Of a stretch of 64,000 nucleotides of DNA, positions 45,540 to 56,839 are shown one piece after another (the stretch's first letter is position 1; the number at the start of each line of letters is the position of its first letter). The DNA comes from Adineta ricciae (lineage: Eukaryota > Rotifera > Eurotatoria > Adinetida > Adinetidae). A model generated the notes under the pieces. That model saw only the letters and a program-made list of their open reading frames with translations, searched no databases and was not told the DNA's origin. The DNA is taken from positions 203,341 through 267,340 of the forward strand of contig CAJNOJ010000140.1 in assembly GCA_905250025.1 (NCBI GenBank), given 5' to 3'. A program made the translations under genes and the position numbers.

Positions 45540-46440
45540 CATTACCAATCAATGCAACTTGATTTTTGTATTGGCCTCGACAATGTATCAAATTGCTAGT
45601 CAACATATTGCAATTCAGTATAACGAAGACCATCATTGAAAGCTAGACCAGTATCATCACCATAAAGAAGATGATCGATGGCTATATTCTAATTCTTTAA
45701 ATTCAATAAATCTTTCGTGTACGCTAAACTTAAAACATTCCGCTGATTAGAATGCGTGAGTGCGGTAACTGGATTACACAACGTTAAATACGTACGAGTA
45801 ATAGGATCATATTGATTAGTAAATTTACTCATGCCATCAGAAAAGGAGATAATAGAACGAAACGATAGTGTATTGTATTTGAGATTTGATTCTGCGGGAC
45901 AACAGCAAGATTAGCTCAAAGAACGAAATTGAAGCGTAATCATTTGATACTTGTATCGATTGATGATTGGATGACAATGAAAAGCTAGACAAGATGACAG
46001 CACTACCCTCCAATAACCTTGGTGCATTTAAATTTGAATACGACGACGGTATCCACGATTGATTGAACTGTAAGGGTGACGCCATTCGTCAATTTTTCGG
46101 AGACATTTCAGGATCATCTTTCGTCGTACTGTTGTATGTCAACAATGTTGAAAGATCATAGCTAATGATTGTCGCTTGAAATATCCCCCAGGCCAAATGC
46201 CTGGTACCGTTCGATGTTCTACAGAACGGTATATGACTTGATTCGTCATGACGATAGGCGTGGGACATGTTGAGAGTGCGCCATTAAATAGTATACCTCT
46301 ACTATTACTATTATTATATCTCCATGAAACATCACCCTCGACACTCCGATGTATGGTGATACTACTTTGATGTTCATCATCGATGCCAATTGCATAAACA
46401 ATATCGTTGTATACAGCTAATGTAGTGGACTAGCTACGGA
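45540..46440 (-). pseudogene. Sialidase/BNR-type exo-glycosidase, decayed, bacterial-like
   Basis: The minus strand gives a broken but recognisable six-bladed sialidase-like protein. About 46430-46135: YNDIVYAIGIDDEHQSSITI, HRSVEGDVSW, PTPIVMTNQVIYRSVEH and WPGGYF. About 45850-45595, in one frame: FSDGMSKFTNQYDPITRTYL, NPVTALTHSNQRNVLSLAY, YGDDTGLAFNDGLRYTELQY, then VD-stop-QFD where a Trp is expected. Stops include a TGA after MIFQHC, a TAG before NIAIDH and a TAG in the VDWQF position; the middle (46130-45860) is frameshifted. The pattern QRNVL/LRYT/QYVDWQF is one I know from bacterial exo-sialidase-like proteins, so acquisition from bacteria and later loss is inferred. Confidence 0.62.
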
Positions 46441-46979
46441 GAATGTAGGAAAGAAATATCTATGAATTTCCATTGTCATCATTGCTATGTATTATGGAGC
46501 ACATTTTTAGATTGTGTTTGGTATTTTTTGTCAAAAAAGTCATGGTTGGCTAATAGACGACTGAATGATAGACGAACAAGTGATGGTGAACCAAGAAAAA
46601 TCCTTGACATCTCATTTTGATAAGCGACTTCATTCAATTCCAATGTGAAGTCATCTATCGTGGTCTACAGACGATCAAAGATGAAAAAAGTATCGGCATA
46701 TATGTTAGACTTATCGATCTAAACGAAAAAAGAATATGGCAACACATATTTTGTGCGCAGCAAAAATCAACTGGTCTGTCTTTTCAGTCTATCATTATAT
46801 GGTTACATTATTGAAAGACGGTACATCTATTTTTTACTCAGCTGGATTCTTGCTTTGTGAAGATAAGAGAGAGAGAGAGCCGTAAATGACGCACTTTTCA
46901 TCATTGAATAGATAAAATGAAGAACAAAAAGGGTATTCATTTGAGTGTCATCTCTTTAGGCAAAACGCGCTAAACAACT
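46441..46979. other. Intergenic upstream of the hydroxy-acid oxidase
   Basis: No gene. A (GA)n stretch at about 46867-46879 precedes the oxidase start by 100 nt. Confidence 0.4.
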
Positions 46980-48143
46980 ATGGACAAACCTCAACGTTTG
47001 CTTCTAAATATTGAAGATTATCATCAACAGGCAAAAAGCAAATTACCTGCGATGATCTATGATTTCTATAGTACGGGCTCCGATGATCAACTAACTTTAA
47101 TTGATAACGAACGAGCTTTTCGACAAATCAAATTACGTCCAAAAGTATTAATTGATGTTTCTTCACACTCGACGAATAATTCGATCAATTGCCAAACTCA
47201 AGTTTTGAATTCGACGGCAACACTTTCATTTCCTTGCATGATTGCTCCAACTGCATTGCATCGATTAGCGAATAATGAACATGGAGAATTAGCAACAGTT
47301 CGAGCAGCTGTTGCCTGTTCGACAATTATGTGTGTAAGCACAAATGCGTCTGTAGACATGAAACGAATTGCTGATGAACATCATCAACAAATCAGAATGA
47401 ACTATCCTCAAAGTACATCACAACTATGGTTTCAGCTGTATGTTTTAAAGAATCGTCGAAATACACAAAAATTAATTGAACGTGCTGAAGAATGTAATTA
47501 CAAAGCTTTGGTGATCACAGTCGATCATTGTGAGCAAGGCAATAGAGAATGTTACATTCGAAATAACTTCACTTTGCCAAATGGGATTCAAGCTGAGAAT
47601 CTCATGGATGATGATAATGACAATACTGAGTTCGGTAAAACATATCGAAGCGATATACCAATTGATGCAGCACTATCATGGAAAGATATCGATTGGATAC
47701 GATCAATTACATCGTTACCAGTTATTATTAAGGGCATTATTCATCCTGATGATGCTCGAGAAGCTATTCGACATGGTGTGCAAGGTATTATTATTTCAAA
47801 TCATGGAGGTCGACAGTTGGATACTTGTCAGGGAACAATTGACGCTCTACGAGACATTATGATAGCTCTTGGAAACGATAAAGATCAAATCGATATTTAT
47901 GTTGATGGTGGAATTCGGCGAGGAACTGATATCTTGAAAGCGATTGCCTTGGGAGCAAAGGCCGTGTTGGTTGGACGGCCGATACTATGGGGTCTAGCAG
48001 TAGACGGTGCACAAGGTGTACAAAGTGTATTGAATATTTTGAAAAATGAATTTCGATTAGCCATGATGCTCTGTGGTTGTCAAACGATTGAAGACATTCG
48101 AAAGAACAATCTATTAATTCTAGATAACAGATCGAAACTGTAA
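46980..48143 (+). CDS. Peroxisomal FMN-dependent 2-hydroxy-acid oxidase (glycolate/lactate oxidase family)
   Basis: A single exon of 387 residues ending in SKL, the canonical peroxisomal targeting signal type 1. The TIM-barrel family marks are all present: MIYDFYSTGSDDQ (active-site Tyr), FPCMIAPTALHRLAN (FMN site), WFQLYV (Tyr129 equivalent), VITVDH plus GNRE (Asp157 and Arg164 equivalents), PVIIKGI (Lys230), ISNHGGRQLD (catalytic His254 and Arg257) and YVDGGIRRGTDILKAIALGA with VGRPILWGL (phosphate binding). It should oxidise a short or long 2-hydroxy acid to the 2-oxo acid, producing H2O2. Divergent spots are STNASVDM at the usual S-W/T-A-T segment and an acidic DDDNDN loop in the lid, which may shift substrate preference. 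No introns. Confidence 0.95.
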   Translation: MDKPQRLLLNIEDYHQQAKSKLPAMIYDFYSTGSDDQLTLIDNERAFRQIKLRPKVLIDVSSHSTNNSINCQTQVLNSTATLSFPCMIAPTALHRLANNEHGELATVRAAVACSTIMCVSTNASVDMKRIADEHHQQIRMNYPQSTSQLWFQLYVLKNRRNTQKLIERAEECNYKALVITVDHCEQGNRECYIRNNFTLPNGIQAENLMDDDNDNTEFGKTYRSDIPIDAALSWKDIDWIRSITSLPVIIKGIIHPDDAREAIRHGVQGIIISNHGGRQLDTCQGTIDALRDIMIALGNDKDQIDIYVDGGIRRGTDILKAIALGAKAVLVGRPILWGLAVDGAQGVQSVLNILKNEFRLAMMLCGCQTIEDIRKNNLLILDNRSKL

Positions 48144-48299
48144 AGTAATACCAAATAGTGTGTTATTGTTTTTTTTATTATCATAGTATAACACTCTTCT
48201 ATTCACCTGAGACCGGTGTAAGGGGCGTATGATGAAAATAGATAAGGACAATGTTTTATTCGTTTTCGTTTTAAAATACCACCGTTTATATAGAAAAGT

Positions 48300-49598
48300 A
48301 TGAGTGACAACAGCGGGCGTTTTGGAGAACGGGCCAGACGTAATGGACGACAAAACAACTGTCGCTTTTGCTGGATACTACTTGTTTGCATCATGATATG
48401 TAACTTATGTATTTCTCTGATTATTTTGTATTTGCTGTTGGCTGACGTCGTTCTTATACCACAAACAGCAATCACGATGGAAACTACCCGAGTGTCACCT
48501 ACTTCAACTCCCATGAAACAATCTATTAAGTTGAAAAGTAGTTTTTTGACGACAGTTAGATATGAACTCGCAAAGAATAAAACTATACTATTTCTAGAAT
48601 GGGCGCAGATCGCTAAAATGCATTATCCACGACATGGACATACAGTATTGGTGTTGAAAAATGGAAATGTGTTAGTCACTGGCGGACTGAATGCAGATTA
48701 TCCAGTGAATAGCAGTGAATTCTATGATGTGTCCACGAATACTTGGATAGCAACAAAGAACATGCATTTTGCACGATGTGGTCACACAATGTCATTATTG
48801 TCGAATGGAGATGTTTTAGTGGCAGGCGGCTTTAGTTTGGAAGGTGCTTATTTGGCTACCGCAGAACTGTACAATCCCTCAACTCAAACTTGGACAATTA
48901 TTGCCGATATGAGTGCACCTCGGTATCGGCATACAGCGTCTACATTAGAAGATGGACAAGTACTACTCATCGGTGGATGGAGTGGTTTTAATGAATTGGA
49001 TTCTGTAGAACTGTATGATTCAAACACTAAAAAATGGAAATTGATCAACAGTATGGAGTATCGACGACAAGCACATACTGCAACTGTATTGAAAGACGGG
49101 AAGGTTTTGATTGTTGGCGGATATACTGAATCTACAGAGATAAAACACACAGAATTATATGATCCATCGCAAAAGAAGTGGACGACCTTAAAGCCTATGA
49201 ACGCTGCACGAAGTGATCATACTGCATCTCTATTAACCGATGGTAATGTATTGGCTGTAGGAGGATATGATGGTGTAAGCGAAATGAACACTGTGGAATT
49301 ATATGATAGATTAAGTCGGGTTTGGACTGTTGTTAATAATATGAATAATAAACGATCCGAGCATAGTGCATCTTTACTAGCTAATGGGCAAGTTTTGGTT
49401 GCCGGTGGATGGAATGGTCGAACTGAATTGCAGACTGTTGAAGCCTATGATCCATCAACCAAAAGTTGGGTGCTTCTCGCTAACATGACACTGAAGCGAA
49501 GGCAGCACACTGCATCTGTTCTAACAAATGGAGCACTTCTAATTGCTGGCGGTATTAGTCACAAAACTATTTTGGATAGAGTGGAACTGTACCAATAA
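48300..49598 (+). CDS. Type II membrane protein with kelch-repeat beta-propeller
   Basis: A single exon of 432 residues. An Arg-rich cytoplasmic start (GERARRNGRQNN) precedes one transmembrane helix at about residues 24-48 (WILLVCIMICNLCISLIILYLL), then a Thr/Ser linker and a kelch propeller from about residue 110. Seven repeats of about 47 residues each have the HTxxxLxNGxVLVxGG / ELYDPxTxxW pattern, for example GHTVLVLKNGNVLVTGG and HTATVLKDGKVLIVGG. The L-x-D/N-G-x-V-L-x-x-G-G form is typical of the bacterial-style and rotifer-expanded kelch subtype. I infer an extracellular or lumenal binding propeller; the partner is unknown. It follows the oxidase by 156 nt on the same strand. Confidence 0.85.
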   Translation: MSDNSGRFGERARRNGRQNNCRFCWILLVCIMICNLCISLIILYLLLADVVLIPQTAITMETTRVSPTSTPMKQSIKLKSSFLTTVRYELAKNKTILFLEWAQIAKMHYPRHGHTVLVLKNGNVLVTGGLNADYPVNSSEFYDVSTNTWIATKNMHFARCGHTMSLLSNGDVLVAGGFSLEGAYLATAELYNPSTQTWTIIADMSAPRYRHTASTLEDGQVLLIGGWSGFNELDSVELYDSNTKKWKLINSMEYRRQAHTATVLKDGKVLIVGGYTESTEIKHTELYDPSQKKWTTLKPMNAARSDHTASLLTDGNVLAVGGYDGVSEMNTVELYDRLSRVWTVVNNMNNKRSEHSASLLANGQVLVAGGWNGRTELQTVEAYDPSTKSWVLLANMTLKRRQHTASVLTNGALLIAGGISHKTILDRVELYQ

Positions 49599-50107
49599 AT
49601 ATTACTCTTCTTAAGATCGAATATAAAATTTGATTCGAACAGTCGATAGATATTTGATAAAATGTTTTCTATATAATATACATGCATGCTTTTTACATAT
49701 AGATGATAGTTTAGCTCAAAGTCGACAATATTTTTCAAATTTTATTTTACCGTACGAAATAGAATTATACAATGGAAATAAAACCCTATGCCAATCACTA
49801 CATGCGTTCGAAATACAAAAATACCTGTGAATAAATTAATCTGCGACACTTGTACCATCTTCATGTGGTGTATCGAAAAACCATTTTTCCTTCTGTCCAA
49901 TACAATCATCATTGAGAGTCCTCTATACTGACGCTATTTACTGCATGACTCAAATGAATCAAAGAGATATACGTATTCATGTAATTGTGCAATGCTTGCA
50001 ATATGTGTCATTTATGAAATTTCCCAAAGAAAAAAAACTACCTCAGTATAAAACGTTTTTTTCTCGTTGCTCGCTCTCATTTCTCATAGATTCATAACAG
50101 AAGTGAC
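49599..50107. other. Intergenic upstream of RPB1-like gene
   Basis: About 500 nt with only small frames. It presumably holds the RPB1 promoter; no clear core element was recognised. Confidence 0.4.
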
Positions 50108-53100
50108 ATGTCATATTCGAGCTCTCAAATAAGCGATTCAGTAGCGCCTTACCGAGATATTCGTCGTGTTCGATTTGGAATCTTGTCTCCAGTTGAAATA
50201 TTACGAATGTCAGTAACAGATAAACCTATTATACATCCAGAATTATTTGAAAGAGGTACACGAAAACCAAAACTTCAAGGTCTATCCGATCCACGACAGG
50301 GACCAGTGGATCGACATTCGAAATGTTTGACTTGTGCAGGATCTTATACCGAATGTTCAGGACATTTCGGCCATATAAAATGTTAGTATTTTTGTTTAGT
50401 TTAGTGCCTTTTTTTTAGAAACTTGATCCGATGAATATCATTCATATCTCATATAGTGGTTAAACCTGTTTACCACGTCGGTTTTCTAGCAAAGATATTG
50501 AAAATATTACGATGCATTTGTTTTCGTTGTGGGAAACTATTAATTGATCCAAACGATCCGAAACTTCTACAGATCGTTAAAAATACAAAAAATCAACGTC
50601 ATCGACGCTTAGAATGGATAGTTGCAGCATGCAAAAGTAGAAAAAGATGTCAAGGCTCAAATTCGATTCTCGAAGAAATCAATGAACTTGACAATCAATT
50701 TACAAATCATTCCAATGGTTGTGGACAACTACAGCCAACTTATCGCCGATCAGGCGTAGGAATAATAATGAAGTTGAAAGGAAGCGATAACGAAAACCAA
50801 ACAGATGGCACACGATTAACACCTGCACACGTTCTGGAAATTTTTAAATTAATTCCTGATTCTATATGTCGGATACTTGGTATGGATCCTCAACACTCGC
50901 GGCCTGAGTGGATGATTTTGACTGTCATACCAGTTCCCCCTCCATGTGTTCGACCATCCGTATTGATATTTGGCGAATCATCTGCTCAAGATGATTTAAC
51001 ATATATTTTGGCAAACATTATCAAAGCAAATAATATTTTGCACGAAGACGAACAAAATGGCGTCTCTTCGCATATCATCGATGAGCATTGGACATATTTG
51101 CAATATTGTTGTGCAACATTGATCAACAATGACATTTCGGACATACCGAAAATGGCCCATAAGACTGGTCGACCTTTGAAATCATTGTCAGAACGACTGA
51201 AAGGTTCCGTTTTGACTCTGATAATTGAGTAAGAATGTAGATATGTCGTTTTTCAGGCAAAGAAGGTCGAATTCGTAGTAATCTAATGGGCAAACGAGTA
51301 GATTTCAGCGCACGAAGTGTATGTTAATATAAGTTTAATTTTGTATTTCAATTGAAAAGTCAAATCGTTCTTCATAGGTCATAACAGCTGATCCTAACTT
51401 AGCCATTGATCAAGTTGGTGTACCGAAATCGATTGCGCAAAATTTAACCGTTCCAGAAATTGTCAATCCGTTCAATAGAGAATGGCTACAGGAAATGGTT
51501 TCAAGTCGCACCGCTAAATATATTATTCTTGAAAATGGAGATCGAATTGATTTGGGAGTTCGTACTTCTGATATCTCATTACGCTGCGGATGTATTGTCG
51601 AGCGACCAATGATGGATGATGATCTTGTTGTTTTCAATCGACAGCCGTCGTTGCATAAAATGTCCATGATGGCACATCGCGTGAAACTTTTGCCATGGTC
51701 CACGTTTCGATTGAATTTATCAGTTACAACCCCGTACAATGCTGATTTTGATGGTGACGAAATGAACCTTCATTTGCCACAATCACTAGAAGCTAAAGCT
51801 GAACTATCCGAATTAATGACGGTTCCGCGCCTTCTCATTACACCACAATCTAATCGACCAGTAATGGGTATTGTTCAGGATTCATTAACAGGTGTAACAA
51901 AAATGACACGTCGTGATGTCTTCATTGATAAAAGTGATTTGATGAACTTGCTCATGCTTATACCATCATGGGACGGTAAAATTCCACAACCAGCTATTCT
52001 TAAACCTAAATCATTGTGGACCGGAAAGCAACTTATTTCGCTATTACTTCCACGAGAGGTGAATTGCGTTCGTACGTATTCTGAGAGCGGACGTTTCGAC
52101 TGGCTTTCGTCAAGCGATACAGACATATTAGTTGAAAATGGACGACTGCTCTCTGGTATTTTATGTAAACGAACACTAGGGGCAAGTGCAGGTTCGTTCG
52201 GACATATTATCTTTATGGAATGTGGTTACAAAATAGCCGGCGAGTTTTATTCATCGATTCAAGTTTTAGTCAATAACTGGTTACTGCTCGAAGGACATTC
52301 TGTTGGTAAGCTTTAATAAAATTCGGTTTCTAGAAATTGAATAAGCTCGTTTCAGGTATAACTGATGCAGTTATTGACGAACCTACTACGAAGATGATTC
52401 AAGAACAAGTCCAACAAAATGAATATAGAGTACAACAATTGATTGAAGACATTCGTAGCGGCCAAATACCATCAAATTTGTCATCGCGACGTCTATTTGA
52501 AAAAGAGATCAATCGAAGTTTGAATGATGTGAAAGATAAAGTTGGATCACTTGCTCAGCAATCGTTATCGGATTTCAATCAATTCAAAGCAATGGTTACT
52601 AGTGGAGCCAAAGGTTCACCGATTAATATCGCTCAAATCATTGCTTGTGTTGGCCAGCAAAACGTTGAAGGTTTGTTGTATACAGTTTAACCGAATGGCG
52701 TTTTCATCATTCTTTTAATGATTTGAATATTTAGGGAAACGCATTCCATTCGGTTTTCAACAACGTTCGCTACCACACTTCTTCAAAGAAGATCATGGCC
52801 CGAGAGCGCGTGGATTTGTTGCAAAATCCTATTTGCAAGGTCTGACGCCTACAGAGTTCTTCTTTCATGCCATGGGCGGTCGAGAAGGAGTTATCGATAC
52901 GGCTATTAAAACAGCCGAAACCGGTTACATTCAACGTCGTCTAGTTAAAACCATGGAATCGGTCATGGTCAAATACGATGGAACAGTTCGGAATCAGCAT
53001 GAACAGGTGATTCAGTTCATTTACGGCGAAGATGGTCTAGCCGGAGAACATGTTGAGTTTCAAAAAATCATCTCATTGAAACCATCTGATAGTGTCTTTA

Positions 53101-55622
53101 AAGACCTATGCAAATTTGATTTACCTGATAATGCGCAAGATTTACATGAATTTTTAAACTCTCATGTTATCAATGATCTGTTCTCTAACGATCAATCTTT
53201 ACAAATCTTGGACAACGAATGGAATCAATTATGCCAGGACCGGCAACATCTCCGAGAATTATTTCTCCATGGTATTAACTCACAATTGATTTTACCATGT
53301 AATATAGACCGATTGATTTATAATGCACAAAAACTATTCCACATTTCTAAACGAACAAAATCGGACCTTTCGCCAATCAAAATTATCGATGACTTAAAAA
53401 ATTTAATTCAACGTTTGACCGTCGTCAAAGGTGCCGATTCACTTTCACAAGAGGCTCAACAAAATGCCATTTTGTTGATAAGTACTCTTCTTCGATCATC
53501 TCTTTGCTCACAGCAAGTTCTCAAAAACCATCATCTAACTAGCGAGGCTTTTGATTGGCTGTGCGGTGAAATCGAAACGCGTTTTCAACAAGCACAAGTT
53601 CATCCAGGTGAGTGTGTGGGTGCACTCGCAGCACAATCGCTTGGTGAACCAGCAACTCAAATGACGTTAAATACGTTCCATTACGCTGGTGTCTCAGCAA
53701 AAAATGTGACACTTGGTGTTCCTCGTCTTCGAGAAATCATCGGTGTTTCGAAAAAACCTAGAACACCCTCGATGACTATTTTTTTTAGTGAAGAAGTTGA
53801 AAAAGATGTCGAGAATTGTTTGGAAGTCTTATCGAATCTTGAGTGCTGTTACCTGAAGAATATCACTGTTAGCTCAAGTATTTATTATGATCCTGACCCA
53901 GCAATTACCGTCATTGAAAAAGATCAAGAATGGACGAGCATTTATCATGAATTAGCCACTGAAAATCATTCGCAGAGATCTCCGTGGCTACTACGCATTG
54001 AACTGAACCGACAGAAAATGCATCAGAAGAAATTAACAACGGAGCAAATTGCTGAAACAGTTACAGGCGCTCTTAACGGCTATTACCACGTGATTTACAA
54101 TGATGACAATTCAGATGTACCTGTTCTACATGTCAGACTTACTAGTTTAATGAAAGATCTTATTGATGAAGACAATACGTCGGGAGAAAATGGGATTGAT
54201 AAAATAGATGAAGATACTAATCTTCAATTGCTCAATAGAGAAATATTACCGAGTTTATTACTGAAAGGTAAAGCGTTAACTTTGAAAATGTCTAGAGTAC
54301 CGTATATGATTTTATCTTGAACAGGATTTTCATCAATATCGAAAGTAAATCTCGTTGAAACAAAAGCGTTTCTCTCGAACACTTCAAAACAACGATATAC
54401 TATTTCGGATAAAGGATGTATTGAAACAATTGATGAATATTGTGTTGTCACAGATGGCTCTGCACTTCAAAAGGTTCTTGGCACAAAATACATTGATCAT
54501 CGCCGAACGTTTACAAATGACCTGGTCGAAATTTTCGAAGTTCTTGGCATCGAAGCTGCACGCTCAGCAACTCAATATGAATTAAAGCAAGTGATGTCAT
54601 TCGATGGGGCTTATGTCAATGCCCGTCATATATCTCTACTATGTGATATTATGACAACAAGAGGACAATTAATATCAGCCACACGCCATGGAATTAATCG
54701 ACAAGGTCTTAGTCCAATTATGAGATCAACCTTTGAAGAAACTGTCAGCATTCTTATTCAAGCAGCAGCACATGCCGAACTTGATCCATTAAGAGGCGTT
54801 TCAGAGAATATTATGCTTGGTCAATTGGCTAAAATAGGCACAGGCGCATTTGATGTTTTCCTAGACGTAAGAAAGTGCAATTCAGCAATGGAAGTACCCA
54901 GCACAAATATCGATACATTTCAACCAGTCACGAACCAATTTTTGATTGCTAACACACCGTGGACAGAATCAATAGCCACTCCAGCATATCAAATAACTGA
55001 TTCTTCAACTAGAACAGCATCTACACTAAACATAAATTATCGGCACTCTCCATCATCGCCCAGTTATACATCATTTCAATCACCAAATTCTTCGACAACA
55101 CCGTCTTTCTACCGGTATGTGTATTTCTCTTAATTGAACTAGATTTATATTTATAATTGATTGAAATAGTCCTATCAATCCATCGTATACTTCAGTAACT
55201 AGCCCGGCTTATTCAACCGGTCTAACGTCGCCATTCTATGAATCGAGTAGTCCAGCATACCGTTAGTTTCTTTTTTTTTCTTGCAGATGATCTTACTATA
55301 TTTGTTCATACTTTGTTGTTAAAGATCCAACGACTCCTGTATACAGATCATCTCAATCAAATCCACCTTATTCACCGATGTACTCACCGACGTCGCCGCG
55401 AATTAGCTATTCAACTGCAACGTCACCAATGTATTCACCAACATCACCACAAATGTATAGTCAAACGTCACCCATTTACCGACCCAATGTCGCTTCGCCT
55501 CTTTATCCGTATGTTTCATGCTATTTTTATTTGTCTGCATACAACTTCTAATCTTTTATTTTAGACAATCGCCAAACTACAGTTCCAATTTTTCTACAGA
55601 TGGTGCTGACGATTTCATATAA
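50108..55622 (+). CDS. RPB1: RNA polymerase II largest subunit (RPB1) with short degenerate CTD
   Basis: Ten exons: 50108-50381, 50457-51203, 51257-51318, 51378-52305, 52356-52670, 52735-54267, 54325-55114, 55170-55261, 55325-55508 and 55565-55622. All phases agree, giving 1660 residues. Catalytic subunit of Pol II in the nucleus. Landmarks in order: [17 protein letters not shown]; the zinc-binding [37 protein letters not shown]; the active-site [10 protein letters not shown] with its three Mg-binding Asp; [11 protein letters not shown]; the bridge helix [20 protein letters not shown]; the trigger loop region [20 protein letters not shown]; and [12 protein letters not shown] before the CTD. 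The core is complete. The CTD (about 150 residues, last four exons) has only two clear YSPTSP heptads and many drifted ones (YSQTSPI, TSPAYS, TSPFYE), far fewer than the tens usual in animals. It may be a diverged ohnologue; whether it serves general transcription is unknown. Confidence 0.95.
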
Positions 55623-55942
55623 ACTCTTTTTAAATTTTTTTGCTTCAATTTTGTTGTATGATACTGTTAAATCATTTAAAAAAGGATTTGCATTTCTATG
55701 AACAAATCATAGAATTCTAAACATCGGAGTTTGTAGATTCTTCTGTCAGGATGATTGTATAATGCAGATGTACGAACACTTAGATTATAAAACTTTTCAA
55801 ACATGCTGCTTTTTCTGGTTGAAAATTTCTACTCCGTTCTGATCACTTAGTAAAGTTTGCACGTGAAAGGAAAAAGAAATAAAAGTAAAACTGCAAATAA
55901 AGACTATTTTTTTTTCAAACAAGCTACTCTCTGACGGATTGT
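55623..55942. other. Intergenic, 320 nt
   Basis: 3' flank of RPB1 and 5' flank of the next gene, on the same strand. Nothing recognised. Confidence 0.4.
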
Positions 55943-56839
55943 ATGGTTTACATGATCAGTCATTTTACATTGAAACGCCTTACGATATATGTTTTCTGTC
56001 TGATATTGAATCTCATTGTTATAGCACTTCTATCGAATTCTTTTACTTTAATTACATATGAATCGATTAGAAACAACGAGAATTATTTCAATTTTACACA
56101 TTTGCATGCTGCTTTCAATCGTAGTACGAGCACAGCAGCAGCACCAAGACTGTGTATTCTTGTACGTACATATGGTTCACAAATTGGATATTTACCTGTT
56201 CTAGTTCTCTCGTTATTTCATTCACATCTTGAAAATGACCGTATCTTGGTAATAAACACGGATAATCGCACTGATATCCAACTTCTTAATGATACAATTC
56301 GTTTTGTTAACACTTTAGTTGCTCGTGAAGATTACGTTACTCTTCTTGATTATGGTTTACTTTCAGTTGGAGCAGACTTTGGATATTATATGACGGATCA
56401 CGTATTGACATATCTGTACAACTCTTCTAAATGGGACTGTCAATATATTACTTTTACGAACGGTGATAATTTCTATTCTCGAGTATTTGGTAGTAAAATT
56501 ATTCCGCATATGAAAGGTGGTATGGATATTATTGCATGGGGATTCGTATCACACCATTCTTGGCCTGAATTTCAAGAGATGACTGTTACTAAACATCGTA
56601 GTGTACCGCAGATTTTCGACGATGGGAGTAATAAGTGTATCAGCGTGTCACTGAAAAGCTCTCGAGCTGATTTAGGCGCAGCGGCATATCGATTGACGTT
56701 CTTGAAACGACATCATCTGTTTTTTCGGGATCTTCATGGAAAATACAGCTTGAATTCTGATGGAATGTTTATTCAAAGAGCAGCGATGCTGACTAATTCA
56801 TCTGTTCTACTTCGACAAACTTTATTTGTGCATCAATGA
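55943..56839 (+). CDS. Type II membrane glycosyltransferase-like protein
   Basis: A single exon of 298 residues. One N-terminal anchor (LTIYVFCLILNLIVIALL) follows a short basic start; the ATG at 55943 or the one nine bases later could be used. The lumenal part has LCILVRTYGSQIGYLPVLVL, a typical first strand of a GT-A nucleotide-sugar fold, then RILVINTDN and YITFTNGDNFYS. The last sits where a DxD motif is expected (NGDN). IIAWGFVSHHSWPEF and a late DLGAAAYRLTFL block follow. Several N-glycosylation sequons (NFT, NRS, NRT) fit a secretory-pathway protein. I recognise a glycosyltransferase-like architecture but not a numbered family. The gene lies close to RPB1 on the same strand. Confidence 0.6.
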   Translation: MVYMISHFTLKRLTIYVFCLILNLIVIALLSNSFTLITYESIRNNENYFNFTHLHAAFNRSTSTAAAPRLCILVRTYGSQIGYLPVLVLSLFHSHLENDRILVINTDNRTDIQLLNDTIRFVNTLVAREDYVTLLDYGLLSVGADFGYYMTDHVLTYLYNSSKWDCQYITFTNGDNFYSRVFGSKIIPHMKGGMDIIAWGFVSHHSWPEFQEMTVTKHRSVPQIFDDGSNKCISVSLKSSRADLGAAAYRLTFLKRHHLFFRDLHGKYSLNSDGMFIQRAAMLTNSSVLLRQTLFVHQ

